Part shown: positions 9,966 to 20,439 of the stretch, one piece after another
Numbering within the stretch: the first letter of the stretch is position 1
Layout of the letters: each line of letters begins with the position of its first letter
Translations under genes and position numbers: made by a program
Notes under the pieces: generated by a model
Databases searched by the model: none
Told to the model about the DNA's origin: nothing
The model's input: only the letters and a program-made list of their open reading frames with translations
NCBI GenBank assembly: GCA_023423535.1
Contig: JAFAFL010000032.1
Span: forward strand, 310,001-374,000
DNA length: 64,000 nucleotides
Direction: 5' to 3'
Origin: Pseudomonadota bacterium
Lineage (GTDB): Bacteria; Myxococcota; Myxococcia; Myxococcales; Myxococcaceae

Positions 9966-11330
9966 ATGCGACGCAATGCAGACATGCCGCACGTGGTGAT
10001 CATCGGCGGTGGCTTCGCGGGGCTGAAGGCGGCGAAGGCGCTGCAGAAGGCGCCGGTCCGGCTCACGCTGATCGACCGGCGCAACCATCACCTGTTCCAG
10101 CCGCTGCTCTACCAGGTGGCGACCGCTGCGCTGAACCCCAGCGAGATCGCCGCGCCCATCCGCTACGTGCTGCGCAAGAACCGCAACGCGCAGGTGCTCC
10201 TCGCGGAGGTCACCCGGATCGACACCGAGGGCAAGCGCGTGGTGCTCGCGGACGGAGAGGTCTCTTACGACTACCTCATGGTCGCCACGGGTGCGTCGCA
10301 CTCCTACTTCGGCAACGACCAGTGGGCCGAGCACGCGCCCGGTCTGAAGACGCTGGACGACGCGCTCTCCATCCGGCAGCGCGTGCTGCTCGCCTACGAG
10401 GCCGCCGAGCGCGAGGGCGACAACGCCTGCCGCCGAGAGCTGCTCTCCTTCGTCATCGTCGGCGCGGGTCCGACCGGCGTGGAGCTTGCCGGTGCGCTGG
10501 CGGAGATCTCGCGCAAGACGCTGGCCGAGGACTTCGTGCACATCGATCCCACCTCCGCGCGGGTGGTGCTGATCGAAGGCGTGGACCGCGTGCTGCCGCC
10601 CTATCCGCAGGAGCTGTCGCAGGCCGCGCGCGAGTCGCTCGAGCGGCTGGGCGTGGAGGTGCGGACGAACGCGCGGGTGACGGACGTGGACGCGGGCGGG
10701 GTGACGCTGGCCGATGGCACGCGCATCGCGGCGCGCACGGTCATCTGGGCCGCGGGCGTGGCGGCGTCACCGCTGGCGAAGACGCTCGGCGTGCCGCTCG
10801 ACCGCGCGGGGAGGGTGAAGGTGACGAAGCACCTCACCGTTCCCGGTCATCCGGAGATCTTCGTCGTCGGCGATCTGGCGGCGGTGGTGGACGACGATGG
10901 CAAGCCAGTGCCCGGGGTCGCGCCCGCCGCGATGCAGATGGGCGAGTCCGCCGCGCGGAACATCATGCACGCCGTCCGCGGCGAGCCGCTCTTCCCCTTC
11001 ACCTACTGGGACCGCGGCACGTTCTCGGTGATCGGCCGCGGCCACGCGGTGGGCGTCGCGTTCCGAAGGATTGAGATGAAGGGGTACCTCGCCTGGCTGG
11101 CGTGGCTCTTCATCCACGTGCTGTTCCTCGTGGGTTTCCGCAGCCGGCTCATCGTGTTGATGAACTGGGCGTACTCGTACATCGGGTTCCGCAGGGCGGC
11201 GCGGATCATCACCGGCAAGCCGCCTGACCTCACCGACAGCGCGTGCCGGCCCGTGCCGGTGACACCGCTTGGTTCGACCAGGCGCGAGGAGCCCCGGCGC
11301 GATGAGTCCGCGCACTTCGTGCAGCACTGA
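9966..11330 (+). CDS. ndh: Type II NADH dehydrogenase
   Basis: Non-proton-pumping NADH:quinone oxidoreductase. The 454 residues have the FAD fold HVVIIGGGFAGLKAAKAL at the N-terminus, the NADH fold FVIVGAGPTGVELAGALAE in the middle, the ATGASHSYFG and GDLAAVVDDDGKPVPGVA segments, and a C-terminal amphipathic/hydrophobic stretch (WLAWLFIHVLFLVGF) for membrane attachment. ATG 9966 was chosen because GGAGG sits 4 bases upstream; an upstream ATG at 9897 and an internal ATG at 9984 are alternatives. The gene diverges from the acyltransferase and converges on comM with 26 bases between the stops. Confidence 0.92.
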   Translation: MRRNADMPHVVIIGGGFAGLKAAKALQKAPVRLTLIDRRNHHLFQPLLYQVATAALNPSEIAAPIRYVLRKNRNAQVLLAEVTRIDTEGKRVVLADGEVSYDYLMVATGASHSYFGNDQWAEHAPGLKTLDDALSIRQRVLLAYEAAEREGDNACRRELLSFVIVGAGPTGVELAGALAEISRKTLAEDFVHIDPTSARVVLIEGVDRVLPPYPQELSQAARESLERLGVEVRTNARVTDVDAGGVTLADGTRIAARTVIWAAGVAASPLAKTLGVPLDRAGRVKVTKHLTVPGHPEIFVVGDLAAVVDDDGKPVPGVAPAAMQMGESAARNIMHAVRGEPLFPFTYWDRGTFSVIGRGHAVGVAFRRIEMKGYLAWLAWLFIHVLFLVGFRSRLIVLMNWAYSYIGFRRAARIITGKPPDLTDSACRPVPVTPLGSTRREEPRRDESAHFVQH

Positions 11331-11356
11331 GATTTCGGCGAGCTGCCGCTGCGCCG

Positions 11357-12994
11357 TCAGCGCTCGGAGCGCCGGAGCCGTGGCGTCGTCCGTTCGCGAT
11401 CGCGCGAGGGCATGGCATCGGTTCCGTAGAGCCCGCCACTCAGCCACCCTCTGCGGTCGAGCATCCGGAAATCGGTGGCGAGGTGCAGATCGTCGTCGCC
11501 GATCTCCTCCCGGCCGTTGAGGTCCGCGAGGGTGCGCGCGACCTTGATGATCCGATCGTGTGCTCGCGCGGAGAGCCCATGCTTGTCCACGCTCTCGCGG
11601 ATGCGGGTGAGCGCGAGGCGGGAGAGCCGGCAGTGCTCGCGCAGCTCGCGGGGACCCATTTGCGCGTTGCAGGTGATTCCCGTTCCCTTGAGGCGATGCC
11701 GTTGCCGGTCGCGCGCGGCCTCCACGCGGCTGCGGTACCAGGAAGTGGGTTTGCCCGTCTGCGCGAGGTTCATCAGCGGCTCCTGCGCCACCGGCCGCAC
11801 CTGGATGGTGAGGTCGATGCGGTCCATCAGCGGACCCGACACGCGCTGGTGGTACTCCTGCACCTTCGCGTCGCGGCACGAGCAGGTGCGGCCGTGCACG
11901 TTGAACCAACCGCACGGGCACGGGTTCATCGCCGCCACGAGCATCACGCGGCAGGGATAGGCGAGGTGATGTGACGCGCGCGCGAGGTGGATGACGCCTT
12001 CCTCGAGCGGCTGGCGCAGCACCTCGAGCACGTTCTTCCGGAACTCGGGCAGCTCGTCGAGGAACAGCACGCCGTTGTGCGCCATGGACAGCTCGCCGGG
12101 CCTCCCCAGCGGTCCGCCTCCCACGAGTCCCGCGTCGCTGATCGTGTGGTGCGGTGAGCGGAAGGGGCGCTCGGTCAGCAGGGAACGATCCTCCGGCAAC
12201 ATCCCCAGCACGGAGAAGATCTTCGTCACCTCCAGCGCCTCGGCGAAGGTCATCGACGGGAGGATCCCCGGCAGCCGGCGCGCGAGCATCGTCTTGCCCG
12301 AGCCCGGTGGGCCGCACATCAGGAGGTTGTGACCGCCCGCGGCCGCGGCCTCCATCGCGGCCTTCACGTCCTCCTGACCGCGCACGTCCGCCATGTCCAC
12401 GGTGCTGCCGTTTGCTGAAGTGCCGGCAGGCACGCGCGCGTGGACGCCGACGTTCGTCTTCCGTGGATGCGGCGTGAGCGGTTTGTCGCCGGTGAGGTGC
12501 TCCACCGCCTCGCGCAGGTGGGCGATGGGGAGGACCTCGATGCGATCCACCAGCGCGGCCTCGTCCGCGTTCTCCGCCGGGATCATCACGCCGCGCAGCC
12601 CGAGATCCCGCGCGAGCACCGCCAGCGGCAGCACGCCGCGGATCGGCTTCACCGCGCCATCCAGCGAGAGCTCACCGGCGAAGAGCCACTCGTTCAGCGG
12701 TTCGTCGCCCAGCAACCGCGCCGAGACGAGCACCCCGAGCGCGATCGGCAGCTCGAAAGCGGGACCTTCCTTGCGGATGTCCGCGGGCGCGAGATTCACC
12801 GTGATCCGCTTCTGCGGCAGGTCGAACCCCGAGTTCTTCAGGGCCGAGATCACCCGGACCTTGCTCTCCTTGACCGCGCCCTCTGGGAGGCCGACCACGT
12901 TGAAGTAGGGGAGACCGAGAGACATGTCGATCTCCACCTCGACCACCACTGCATCTATCCCCGTCACCGCCCCCGACCGCACCCGAGCCAGCAT
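11357..12994 (-). CDS. comM: YifB/ComM family Mg-chelatase-like AAA+ ATPase
   Basis: A hexameric helicase that extends branch migration of foreign DNA during natural transformation in the species tested. Length (545 residues) and order are as expected: an N-terminal Lon-protease-like ChlI domain (LPYFNVVGLPEGAVKESKVRV), then the AAA+ core with Walker A GPPGSGKTMLARRLPG and sensor segments (SPHHTISDAGLVGGG), a zinc-binding-type MNPCPCG...CSC segment, and the C-terminal helical domain. GGAGGTG sits 5 bases before the ATG. An upstream element is shared with recA. Confidence 0.93.
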   Translation of the reverse strand: MLARVRSGAVTGIDAVVVEVEIDMSLGLPYFNVVGLPEGAVKESKVRVISALKNSGFDLPQKRITVNLAPADIRKEGPAFELPIALGVLVSARLLGDEPLNEWLFAGELSLDGAVKPIRGVLPLAVLARDLGLRGVMIPAENADEAALVDRIEVLPIAHLREAVEHLTGDKPLTPHPRKTNVGVHARVPAGTSANGSTVDMADVRGQEDVKAAMEAAAAGGHNLLMCGPPGSGKTMLARRLPGILPSMTFAEALEVTKIFSVLGMLPEDRSLLTERPFRSPHHTISDAGLVGGGPLGRPGELSMAHNGVLFLDELPEFRKNVLEVLRQPLEEGVIHLARASHHLAYPCRVMLVAAMNPCPCGWFNVHGRTCSCRDAKVQEYHQRVSGPLMDRIDLTIQVRPVAQEPLMNLAQTGKPTSWYRSRVEAARDRQRHRLKGTGITCNAQMGPRELREHCRLSRLALTRIRESVDKHGLSARAHDRIIKVARTLADLNGREEIGDDDLHLATDFRMLDRRGWLSGGLYGTDAMPSRDRERTTPRLRRSER

Positions 12995-13021
12995 CTCTGC
13001 ACCTCCGCGCGTGTGCGGTGA

Positions 13022-13089
13022 GCAAGGCGCGTACCTGTGCGCGGATCAGAGGGAGAGGGCCACGCACAGGCTGCGCGCGAACGTGCCGT
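13022..13089 (-). promoter_or_regulatory. comM upstream element shared with recA
   Basis: Block 1 (13022-13061) reads on the plus strand GCAA-g-GCGCGT-a-CC-N3-GCGCG-g-ATCAGAGGGA-g-AGGG-CC. Block 2 (13070-13089) is GCTGCG-N3-GAACG-t-GCCGT. About 33 of 41 positions of block 1 match the recA copy. The element lies 27-95 nt upstream of the comM ATG. See the recA entry at 7202. Confidence 0.45.
13034..13070 (-). terminator. Perfect 8-bp hairpin after the kinase operon
   Basis: CCTGTGCG at 13034-13041 pairs perfectly with CGCACAGG at 13063-13070 around a 21-nt loop that holds the shared comM element. It lies 90 bases after the kinase stop codon. It could be a terminator for the kinase operon or part of the comM control region. 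There is no T tract. Confidence 0.3.
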
Positions 13090-13159
13090 TGCTGGACGGC
13101 GTGTCCGCGCGCGCGGAGCGGCACGGGTGCACCAGTCGGGCTCTCGCCGGGTGAGAAAG

Positions 13160-14950
13160 CTAGTCCGTGCTCTCCGGCGGCAGCATCGCCTTGCAGCGCG
13201 CGCGCGCCGAGCGGGCTTCCTTCACGCTCGGATAGGAGGCCAGCAGTGCGTCGTACACCTTGATCGCGCCCACGCAGTCGCCTCGGGCCGCCAGCGTACG
13301 TCCCTGCGCGAGCCGCTTCAGCGCATCCTTCGCGTCCGCCTCCAGCTTCTGCGCGTCCTCCTTCACCGAGGGATCGTCCGGGATGACCTGCGCGAGCTGG
13401 ATCGTCTCGTTCAGCTCGCCGCTGGTGAACGCCGCGCGCGCCTTCAGCAACATCTCCTGCGCGAGGAACTGCTGGCGCGCCTGCAGATCGGGCGGGAGCG
13501 CATCACCTGTCGGCGGTGTCACCGCGTCCGCCACCGCGGGCGGCGTGGGAGGAGTGGGCACCTGCGCGGGTTCGGTCACGGCCACAGGCGCAGGCTGCTT
13601 CGGCACCACAGCCTCGTCACCACCGCGCAGCATCACGAGCGCACCGGCGGCGATCACCAACGCCGCGGCAGCGACCACTCCGATGATCACGCCACGCGAT
13701 CCCGGGCCACCCTTCGGCGTCGCCACGGGCGCGTTCGTCCCCGGCACGTGCGGATAGGCGGTCTTGCTGAAGCCGTCGAACGGCGAGGCGGACGGCGGAG
13801 CGGGCGCCTTGATCAGCGTCCCCGCGGTCCCCACCGGATCGAGCTGGGTCGGCGCCTGCAGCTCGTTCACCGTCTGCGACGCGTCGGCCTGCGCTGCCAT
13901 GCCGGCATGCGTCTCGCGCGAGCCCACCGGAACGCCGGCATCGGCAGGCGCGGGGACGACCGGCGCGGTGCCCGATCCCATCCGCACCCGCTCGTGGCCG
14001 GACAGGGTGGGGAGCGCGTTCGACAGGTCCTGCGCGAAGGCCTGCATGTTCGGATAGCGCTCCACGCGCGCCTTGGCGGTGGCCTTCTGGATCACCGCAT
14101 CGAGCGCCCCGTAGTCGAGCTCCGGCGCGATGTCCGCGAGGTGCGGCATCGGCTTCACGACCTGGTTGCGGAGGACCTCGGTGATCACCGTCGCGTCGAA
14201 CGGGTTCACCGCGGTGAGCATCTCGAACACCACCACGCCGAGCGCGTACACGTCCGCGCGCGCATCGACGTCCTTGCCCTCCACCTGCTCGGGCGCCATG
14301 TACCGCGGCGTCCCCGCGATGCTGCCCGCCACGGTGAGCCGGCTCACGCCCTCTTCGATCAGCCGCGCGATGCCGAAGTCGAGCACCGTCACGTGCAGCC
14401 CGCGCAGGCCCTCGCGCACCATCACGTTCTCGGGCTTGAGGTCGCGGTGGATGACGCCGCGTTCGTGCGCGTGGTGGAGCACGTCCGCCATCTGCAGCGC
14501 GATCTCGATCGCCTCCACCGGACGCAGGCGGCCGCGGTCGGTCATGAACCGCTTGAGGTCCACGCCGTCCACGTACTCCATGGCGATGAAGAGGCTGCCG
14601 TCCTCCTCCTGCTGGAAGTCGTGCAGCGTCACCGCGTTCTGGTGCGAGATCCGCGCGTAGGTCTTCGCCTCGTTGAGGAAGCGCCGCGCGAGGTCGGTGT
14701 CGCCGAGGAGGTGGGAGTTGAGGAACTTGAGCGCGACCTTCTGGCCCAGGCCCTCCTTCTCCGCGAGGTACACCGCGCCCATCCCGCCCTGACCGAGCCG
14801 GCGGACGATCTTGAAGCCGCCCTTCACCACCCGCCCGAGCATCCGGTCCGGCTTCGGCGCGAGCTTCAACGACGCGGTGGCACCGCACTGCGAACACCGG
14901 TCGATCCAGGTGTCGAGTTCGGCGCCGCACCCCTGGCACATCATCTTCAT
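13160..14950 (-). CDS. Zinc-ribbon Ser/Thr protein kinase with C-terminal membrane and TPR-like part
   Basis: A 596-residue eukaryotic-type kinase. An N-terminal zinc ribbon has Cys5, Cys8, Cys19 and Cys22. The kinase domain has the Gly loop LGQGGMGAV (52-60), Lys75 in VALK, Glu94, HRDLKPEN (168-175), DFG (191-193) and YMAPEQ, so it should be active. A Pro/Ala linker and one transmembrane helix (VIIGVVAAAALVIAAGALVML) follow, and the C-terminal 130 residues look like short TPR-like helices. Third gene of an operon after the PEGA and TPR genes (3-base gap). The kinase domain faces the cytoplasm if the helix is inserted normally, so it could signal the state of the envelope proteins encoded upstream; that link is inferred. 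Confidence 0.9.
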   Translation of the reverse strand: MKMMCQGCGAELDTWIDRCSQCGATASLKLAPKPDRMLGRVVKGGFKIVRRLGQGGMGAVYLAEKEGLGQKVALKFLNSHLLGDTDLARRFLNEAKTYARISHQNAVTLHDFQQEEDGSLFIAMEYVDGVDLKRFMTDRGRLRPVEAIEIALQMADVLHHAHERGVIHRDLKPENVMVREGLRGLHVTVLDFGIARLIEEGVSRLTVAGSIAGTPRYMAPEQVEGKDVDARADVYALGVVVFEMLTAVNPFDATVITEVLRNQVVKPMPHLADIAPELDYGALDAVIQKATAKARVERYPNMQAFAQDLSNALPTLSGHERVRMGSGTAPVVPAPADAGVPVGSRETHAGMAAQADASQTVNELQAPTQLDPVGTAGTLIKAPAPPSASPFDGFSKTAYPHVPGTNAPVATPKGGPGSRGVIIGVVAAAALVIAAGALVMLRGGDEAVVPKQPAPVAVTEPAQVPTPPTPPAVADAVTPPTGDALPPDLQARQQFLAQEMLLKARAAFTSGELNETIQLAQVIPDDPSVKEDAQKLEADAKDALKRLAQGRTLAARGDCVGAIKVYDALLASYPSVKEARSARARCKAMLPPESTD

Positions 14951-14953
14951 GGT

Positions 14954-15925
14954 CTAGAACCGCTTTTCGAAGAGGAGCCGCTCCAGCTCCCGCGCGCCTG
15001 CCTCCGGAGAATCGCCGAGCGCGAGCGCCGCCCGCAACACGCCGGTCCTCGGGTCGTCGGGCAGGTCCTGCTCCAGCGACCGCAGCGCCGCCTGGCTGTC
15101 ACCCGACCGGTGAAGCGCCAGCGCGCGCATGAACTTGTACTCGGGCTGCGACGGGTCCCCGCGAACCGCCTCGGCGAAGAGCGACTCGGCGCGCTTCGCG
15201 TCACCCTGCGCCTGCAGCTCCGCAAGGCCCACGAGGAACGGCACCTTTGCCGCTGCATTCGGCACCGGCTGTCCCACCTGTGCGGCCACGTCCGCGACGT
15301 CTCCCGCGCGGCGCAGCTCGTCCGCGGGCGGCTTGTCCTTCGTCAGCGCGCGCGCGTGCAGCCCGTCCACCGTCTGCGTCGCCGCGACGTGGAGCTTCTG
15401 CGCCATCTCGCCCAGGTCCGGCGCGAGGTACCCGCCCTCGACCAGCGCCTTCAGCGACTCGTGCGCGGAGCCCTCACCCGCGAGCCGCTTGCGCTCCAGC
15501 GCGGAGAAGAACTGCGCCTTCTGCTCGACGTACTTCGGCGTGAGATCCGCGGGGGCGGGGGAGAGCGCGGCGCGCTGGCGCTCGCACAGTTCGAGCTCGC
15601 CCTCCACGCGGGTGCGCTCCTGCGCGTCCTGCGTGGAGCGCACGAACTGCCGGTACGCGTAACAGGCCGGCCCGATGTCCTTCAGCGCGAAGCGGCTGCG
15701 TGCGAGACCGAGATACGCCGCGAGCAGCTGCGGGTTCGCGCGCGTCGCCTGGAGGAACTGCTGCGATGCGGCCTCGTGCTCCTTCGCGTTGTAGAGGCGG
15801 TTGCCCTCGCTGAGGAACACGTCCGCGTTGCCCACGCCCGGTCCCACCAGCGCGGTGGCCTGCGCGAACGCGCACAGCGGCGTGAGGGCCGCGAGAGTGA
15901 TCGCCCACAGAGTCCTAGAACGCAT
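14954..15925 (-). CDS. Secreted TPR-repeat protein
   Basis: 323 residues. A classical signal peptide (MRSRTLWAITLAALTPLCAFA-Q, cut near residue 22) precedes helical repeats (FLSEGNRLYNAKEHEAASQQF, LAAYLGLARSRFAL, YKFMRALALHRSGDSQAALRS) that fit tetratricopeptide repeats, with a charged coiled region between. Periplasmic location is likely. Its ATG lies 11 bases inside the end of the PEGA gene and its stop is 3 bases from the kinase start, so the three genes form one transcript. TPR proteins usually act as scaffolds; the partners are probably the PEGA protein and the kinase. Confidence 0.8.
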   Translation of the reverse strand: MRSRTLWAITLAALTPLCAFAQATALVGPGVGNADVFLSEGNRLYNAKEHEAASQQFLQATRANPQLLAAYLGLARSRFALKDIGPACYAYRQFVRSTQDAQERTRVEGELELCERQRAALSPAPADLTPKYVEQKAQFFSALERKRLAGEGSAHESLKALVEGGYLAPDLGEMAQKLHVAATQTVDGLHARALTKDKPPADELRRAGDVADVAAQVGQPVPNAAAKVPFLVGLAELQAQGDAKRAESLFAEAVRGDPSQPEYKFMRALALHRSGDSQAALRSLEQDLPDDPRTGVLRAALALGDSPEAGARELERLLFEKRF

Positions 15926-17453
15926 ACCCGAGCCCTCCCTGCAGCGTGTAGTAGCCCGCGTTCTGCGACACCGCGCGCGACGCCCGGAAGGCGCCGGTCA
16001 GATAGAAGCCGTCGAACACGTAGGCGCGCAGCGTGGCCTGCGCCGCGAGATCCAGATCCACCTGCCGCGGCGCATCGGCCCAGAAGAGGTCGGTCTCTCC
16101 ATAGAGGAGGAACTGCGTGTAGCGGACCTCGAGGCCCGCCTGCAGCCCGAGCGTGAAGCGCCAGAACGCGATCCGAAGCTGCGGCTGCAGCGCGCGCAGG
16201 CTGAAGGTGTGGATGCGCCCGTCCGCCTCCGAGCCGTCCCGCAGCTGCACGCGCGCGGTGTCGCCGCCGGTGGTGAGGTACGCCGCGCCGATGACGCTGA
16301 GCCCGAAGTAGCGCCCGAGGCTCCCATACTCGATCGACACGCCGGACAGCGCGGGCTTCGAGCCGCCGACGAACGCATCCACGTTCGGGCCCTCTTCATA
16401 GATGGTGGTGCGGAAGCGGTCCGCGTTGAACTCTGAGTTCTCGTAGGCGAGCTGGAAGTAGTTCCGGCGCTCGTAGATGTCCTCCTGCGCGCGGCGCAGC
16501 GCGTTCTTGAAGCGCGTGCCCGTCGTGGGCAGCAGCGTGCGGTCCACCGTCGCGGTGTCGCCCGGCTTGATCTCCAGCGTCTCCTGAAGCGGCTGGTAGC
16601 CCTTCAGCGACAGCGCCACCGTGTGCGAGCCCGGCTGGATGCCCTGGTCCACGCGGTCCTTTCCCGCCGGCGTCCCGTCGATCGCGATCTCCGTGCCCTC
16701 CGGCTTCGCGATCACCACCAGCCGCGCGGGCACCTTCTCCAGCGAGCGCTCCACCTTCACCGCGCCGCGCACCGGCACCAGCTGCGTGAGCTCGGCGGGC
16801 AGGTGGCTCTCGAGCTCCAGCTTGATCACGCGCTCGCCGGGCAGCACCTGCGTCTGCAGCGGCGTGCGCCCGACCTTCTCGCCGTCGATGAAGACCGTCG
16901 CGCCGGTGGGCTTGCTCGCGACCTCCATCGTCGAGGCGAGCGGCACCACCTTCACCAGGGCGCCCAGCAGCGCGCGATCCAGCCGAGCGTTGACGCCGTC
17001 CGCGGAGGCGCGCTTGCCGGTCGCGGGCTCGTAGGAGGTGACGCGGTAGCGGTAGCCGCTCTCGTCCTGGCCGCCGCGGATGAGCACCACCCGCGTGAGG
17101 CCGAGGCCGCCCACCAGTCCATCGATCGGATCGCCGCAGGCAGCGCCGGACCCGCTCGTCTCACCGGTGAGGCAGCCGAGCGACGCCGACTTTCCGGCGA
17201 GGTGGGCCTCGAGCTCCTTGCGGCCGATGAGCTCGGCGCCGCGCTGCTCCTTCGGGATGATGTCCGCGATCGCGGTCTCGGTGCGCGCGACGAGCGGCTC
17301 CTGGCCGGGATAGAGCGGCTGCACGAGCCAGAGCGTGGTGCCCGACGGCGCCTGCGCCATCGCGACGACAGGCGACAGGCACAACAACAGAGGAAGGACC
17401 CGTCGCAGTCGCGGGTTCGACGCCGCGGAGGGGACGGAACGGAGGGGGCGCAT
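15915..17453 (-). CDS. PEGA-domain outer-membrane-type protein
   Basis: 512 residues from ATG 17453, which has GGAG 9 bases upstream; the frame extends to 17498 without a ribosome site. A signal peptide ends near VAMAQA. The N-terminal domain (LWLVQPLYPGQEPLVARTE, IPKEQRGAELIGRKELE) resembles the nucleotide-fold-like domain of TolB/CsgG-type lipoproteins. Two PEGA repeats follow (ASKPTGATVFIDGEKVGRTP and AKPEGTEIAIDGTPAGKD). The C-terminal 200 residues alternate polar and hydrophobic positions and end in YAF, as outer-membrane barrels do. First gene of the PEGA-TPR-kinase operon. Role not known; a surface sensor or assembly factor is inferred. Confidence 0.78.
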   Translation of the reverse strand: MRPLRSVPSAASNPRLRRVLPLLLCLSPVVAMAQAPSGTTLWLVQPLYPGQEPLVARTETAIADIIPKEQRGAELIGRKELEAHLAGKSASLGCLTGETSGSGAACGDPIDGLVGGLGLTRVVLIRGGQDESGYRYRVTSYEPATGKRASADGVNARLDRALLGALVKVVPLASTMEVASKPTGATVFIDGEKVGRTPLQTQVLPGERVIKLELESHLPAELTQLVPVRGAVKVERSLEKVPARLVVIAKPEGTEIAIDGTPAGKDRVDQGIQPGSHTVALSLKGYQPLQETLEIKPGDTATVDRTLLPTTGTRFKNALRRAQEDIYERRNYFQLAYENSEFNADRFRTTIYEEGPNVDAFVGGSKPALSGVSIEYGSLGRYFGLSVIGAAYLTTGGDTARVQLRDGSEADGRIHTFSLRALQPQLRIAFWRFTLGLQAGLEVRYTQFLLYGETDLFWADAPRQVDLDLAAQATLRAYVFDGFYLTGAFRASRAVSQNAGYYTLQGGLGYAF

Positions 17454-17517
17454 CTTCGTGTGCTCCAGGGCCTCGGGTTCGCACCCACCTTCGCACACAA
17501 ACGAACGTTTCGGCGTC

Positions 17518-17523
17518 TATAAA
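17518..17523 (+). promoter_or_regulatory. Candidate -10 (TATAAA) before the SGNH-like lipoprotein
   Basis: TATAAA ends 6 nt before ATG 17530, the most consensus-like -10 in the window. GGCGGG next to the ATG is too close for a Shine-Dalgarno. A leaderless transcript is likely. Confidence 0.5.
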
Positions 17524-17529
17524 GGCGGG

Positions 17530-18690
17530 ATGCACCTCCGCCGTCTTGTCTTTCCAGTGGGCGTCGCCGTCGTCCTCCTCGCCACCGCGGCCTGCGCGCA
17601 GAAGCGGAAGGACGCGCCGAAGCCGGTGCCGAAGGCCGAGGTGAAGCAGCAGGCGAAGGCGAACGAGCCGGTGCAGCTGATGATCACCGGGCACAGCCTC
17701 ACCGACCGGCCCATCCCCGAATACCTCGAGCACATCGCGACTGCGGCCGGGCACAAGCTGGAGTGGCAGCGGCAGATGGGGCTCGGCTCGACCTTGAAGT
17801 GGCGCGCGCGTCAGGGCGAGGCGCCGCCGGAGAAGGAGTGGCGCGGGTACAGGGAGGGCTTCAACCGCGGCGAGACGAAGGGCCTCGACATCGTGGCGGA
17901 GATCCGGAACCCGAAGACGGTGAGCGGTCCCTACGACATCGCGATCGTCGCCGAGGGCCACAACATCATGCGCCACGCGCGCTGGAACCAGACGGTGGAG
18001 TACCTGCGCCACCTGCACGACCTCATGGCGGAGGTGCAGCCGGACGTCGTGACGTGGAGCTACCACGGGTGGCTCGGGCTGAAGGACGCGGCAGACCCGA
18101 AGGAGTTCCTCGCCTTCAACGCTGCGGAAGTCCCGGTCTGGGAGTGCATCACCACGCGCACGAACGAGACGCTCGCCGCGGAGGGGAGGCCGCAGAACGT
18201 GCGCGACCTGCCCATGTCCCACGCGATCGGCGTGCTGGTGGAGCACCTCGTGCAGAACCGGATCCGCGGGCTGCCGGAGAGCGCAAAGGAGCGCATCGCG
18301 CTGTTCGTGTACGACCCGCCGCCGAGCACCAACCCGGTGCACATCACGAACCTCGGCAAGTACTACGCGGCGCTGGTCACCTACGGCTTCGTGTTCGGTC
18401 AGTCGCCGGTCGGCACGCAGGCGCCGCCGGGGCTCGAGGCGAAGGCGGAGACGCTGGAGGATCTGCGCAAGCTCGCGGCGGAGGTCGTCGAAGGCTACGC
18501 GGCGAAGCGCAAGGCAGAGGGCCCGCGCACGATGAAGTGGTGCAGCCAGTACACGGCCGCGCTCTGCGAGCAGCACCACGCGTTCATCGAGGGCCCGAAC
18601 CCGCATCAGATCAAGGCCTGCCAGCGCTACTACGGCGGCGACGAGTCGCCCTTCAGCAAGCCGTTCGTGGCGTTGCCGCGGGTGCCGTAG
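17530..18690 (+). CDS. Putative lipoprotein with SGNH-hydrolase-like motifs
   Basis: 386 residues. Signal sequence with Cys near residue 22 (LLATAAC; the -3 residue is Thr rather than Leu, so lipidation is uncertain). VQLMITGHSLTDRPIPEYL looks like SGNH block I with GHS replacing GDS, and NPVHITNLGKYYAALV looks like block V with Asn in place of the usual Asp before the His. Two Cys pairs lie near the C-terminus. If active it would be an esterase or deacylase acting outside the cytoplasm; because both catalytic blocks deviate it might be a divergent or non-catalytic member. It diverges from the PEGA operon. Confidence 0.55.
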   Translation: MHLRRLVFPVGVAVVLLATAACAQKRKDAPKPVPKAEVKQQAKANEPVQLMITGHSLTDRPIPEYLEHIATAAGHKLEWQRQMGLGSTLKWRARQGEAPPEKEWRGYREGFNRGETKGLDIVAEIRNPKTVSGPYDIAIVAEGHNIMRHARWNQTVEYLRHLHDLMAEVQPDVVTWSYHGWLGLKDAADPKEFLAFNAAEVPVWECITTRTNETLAAEGRPQNVRDLPMSHAIGVLVEHLVQNRIRGLPESAKERIALFVYDPPPSTNPVHITNLGKYYAALVTYGFVFGQSPVGTQAPPGLEAKAETLEDLRKLAAEVVEGYAAKRKAEGPRTMKWCSQYTAALCEQHHAFIEGPNPHQIKACQRYYGGDESPFSKPFVALPRVP

Positions 18691-18804
18691 CGGCCGGACA
18701 AGCTTCGACACGCGCAAGGCGGGCAGCCGGGCAGACGCGGGAGTTGAAGTCCGTGCTCGTTCGGCCGCCGGAAGGGCTGTACCTTCCCGCGCGTTTCCCA
18801 CCGA

Positions 18805-20412
<1,608 letters not shown>

Positions 20413-20427
20413 TCGCGCGGGGCGTGG

Positions 20428-20433
20428 TAACAG
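20428..20433 (+). promoter_or_regulatory. Candidate -10 (TAACAG) before 20440
   Basis: TAACAG ends 6 nt before ATG 20440, identical in sequence and spacing to the hydrolase at 1825. There is no Shine-Dalgarno sequence. It is a candidate leaderless start inside the short gap after the radical SAM gene. Confidence 0.33.
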
Positions 20434-20439
20434 CGCGCC

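Noticed and set aside
13037..16156. A 1,039-codon plus-strand frame opposite the kinase-TPR genes; also 22858-25467 and 42938-46003
   Set aside because: Low-complexity Arg/Ala/His-rich shadow frames opposite well-supported genes; no recognisable domain or start signal.
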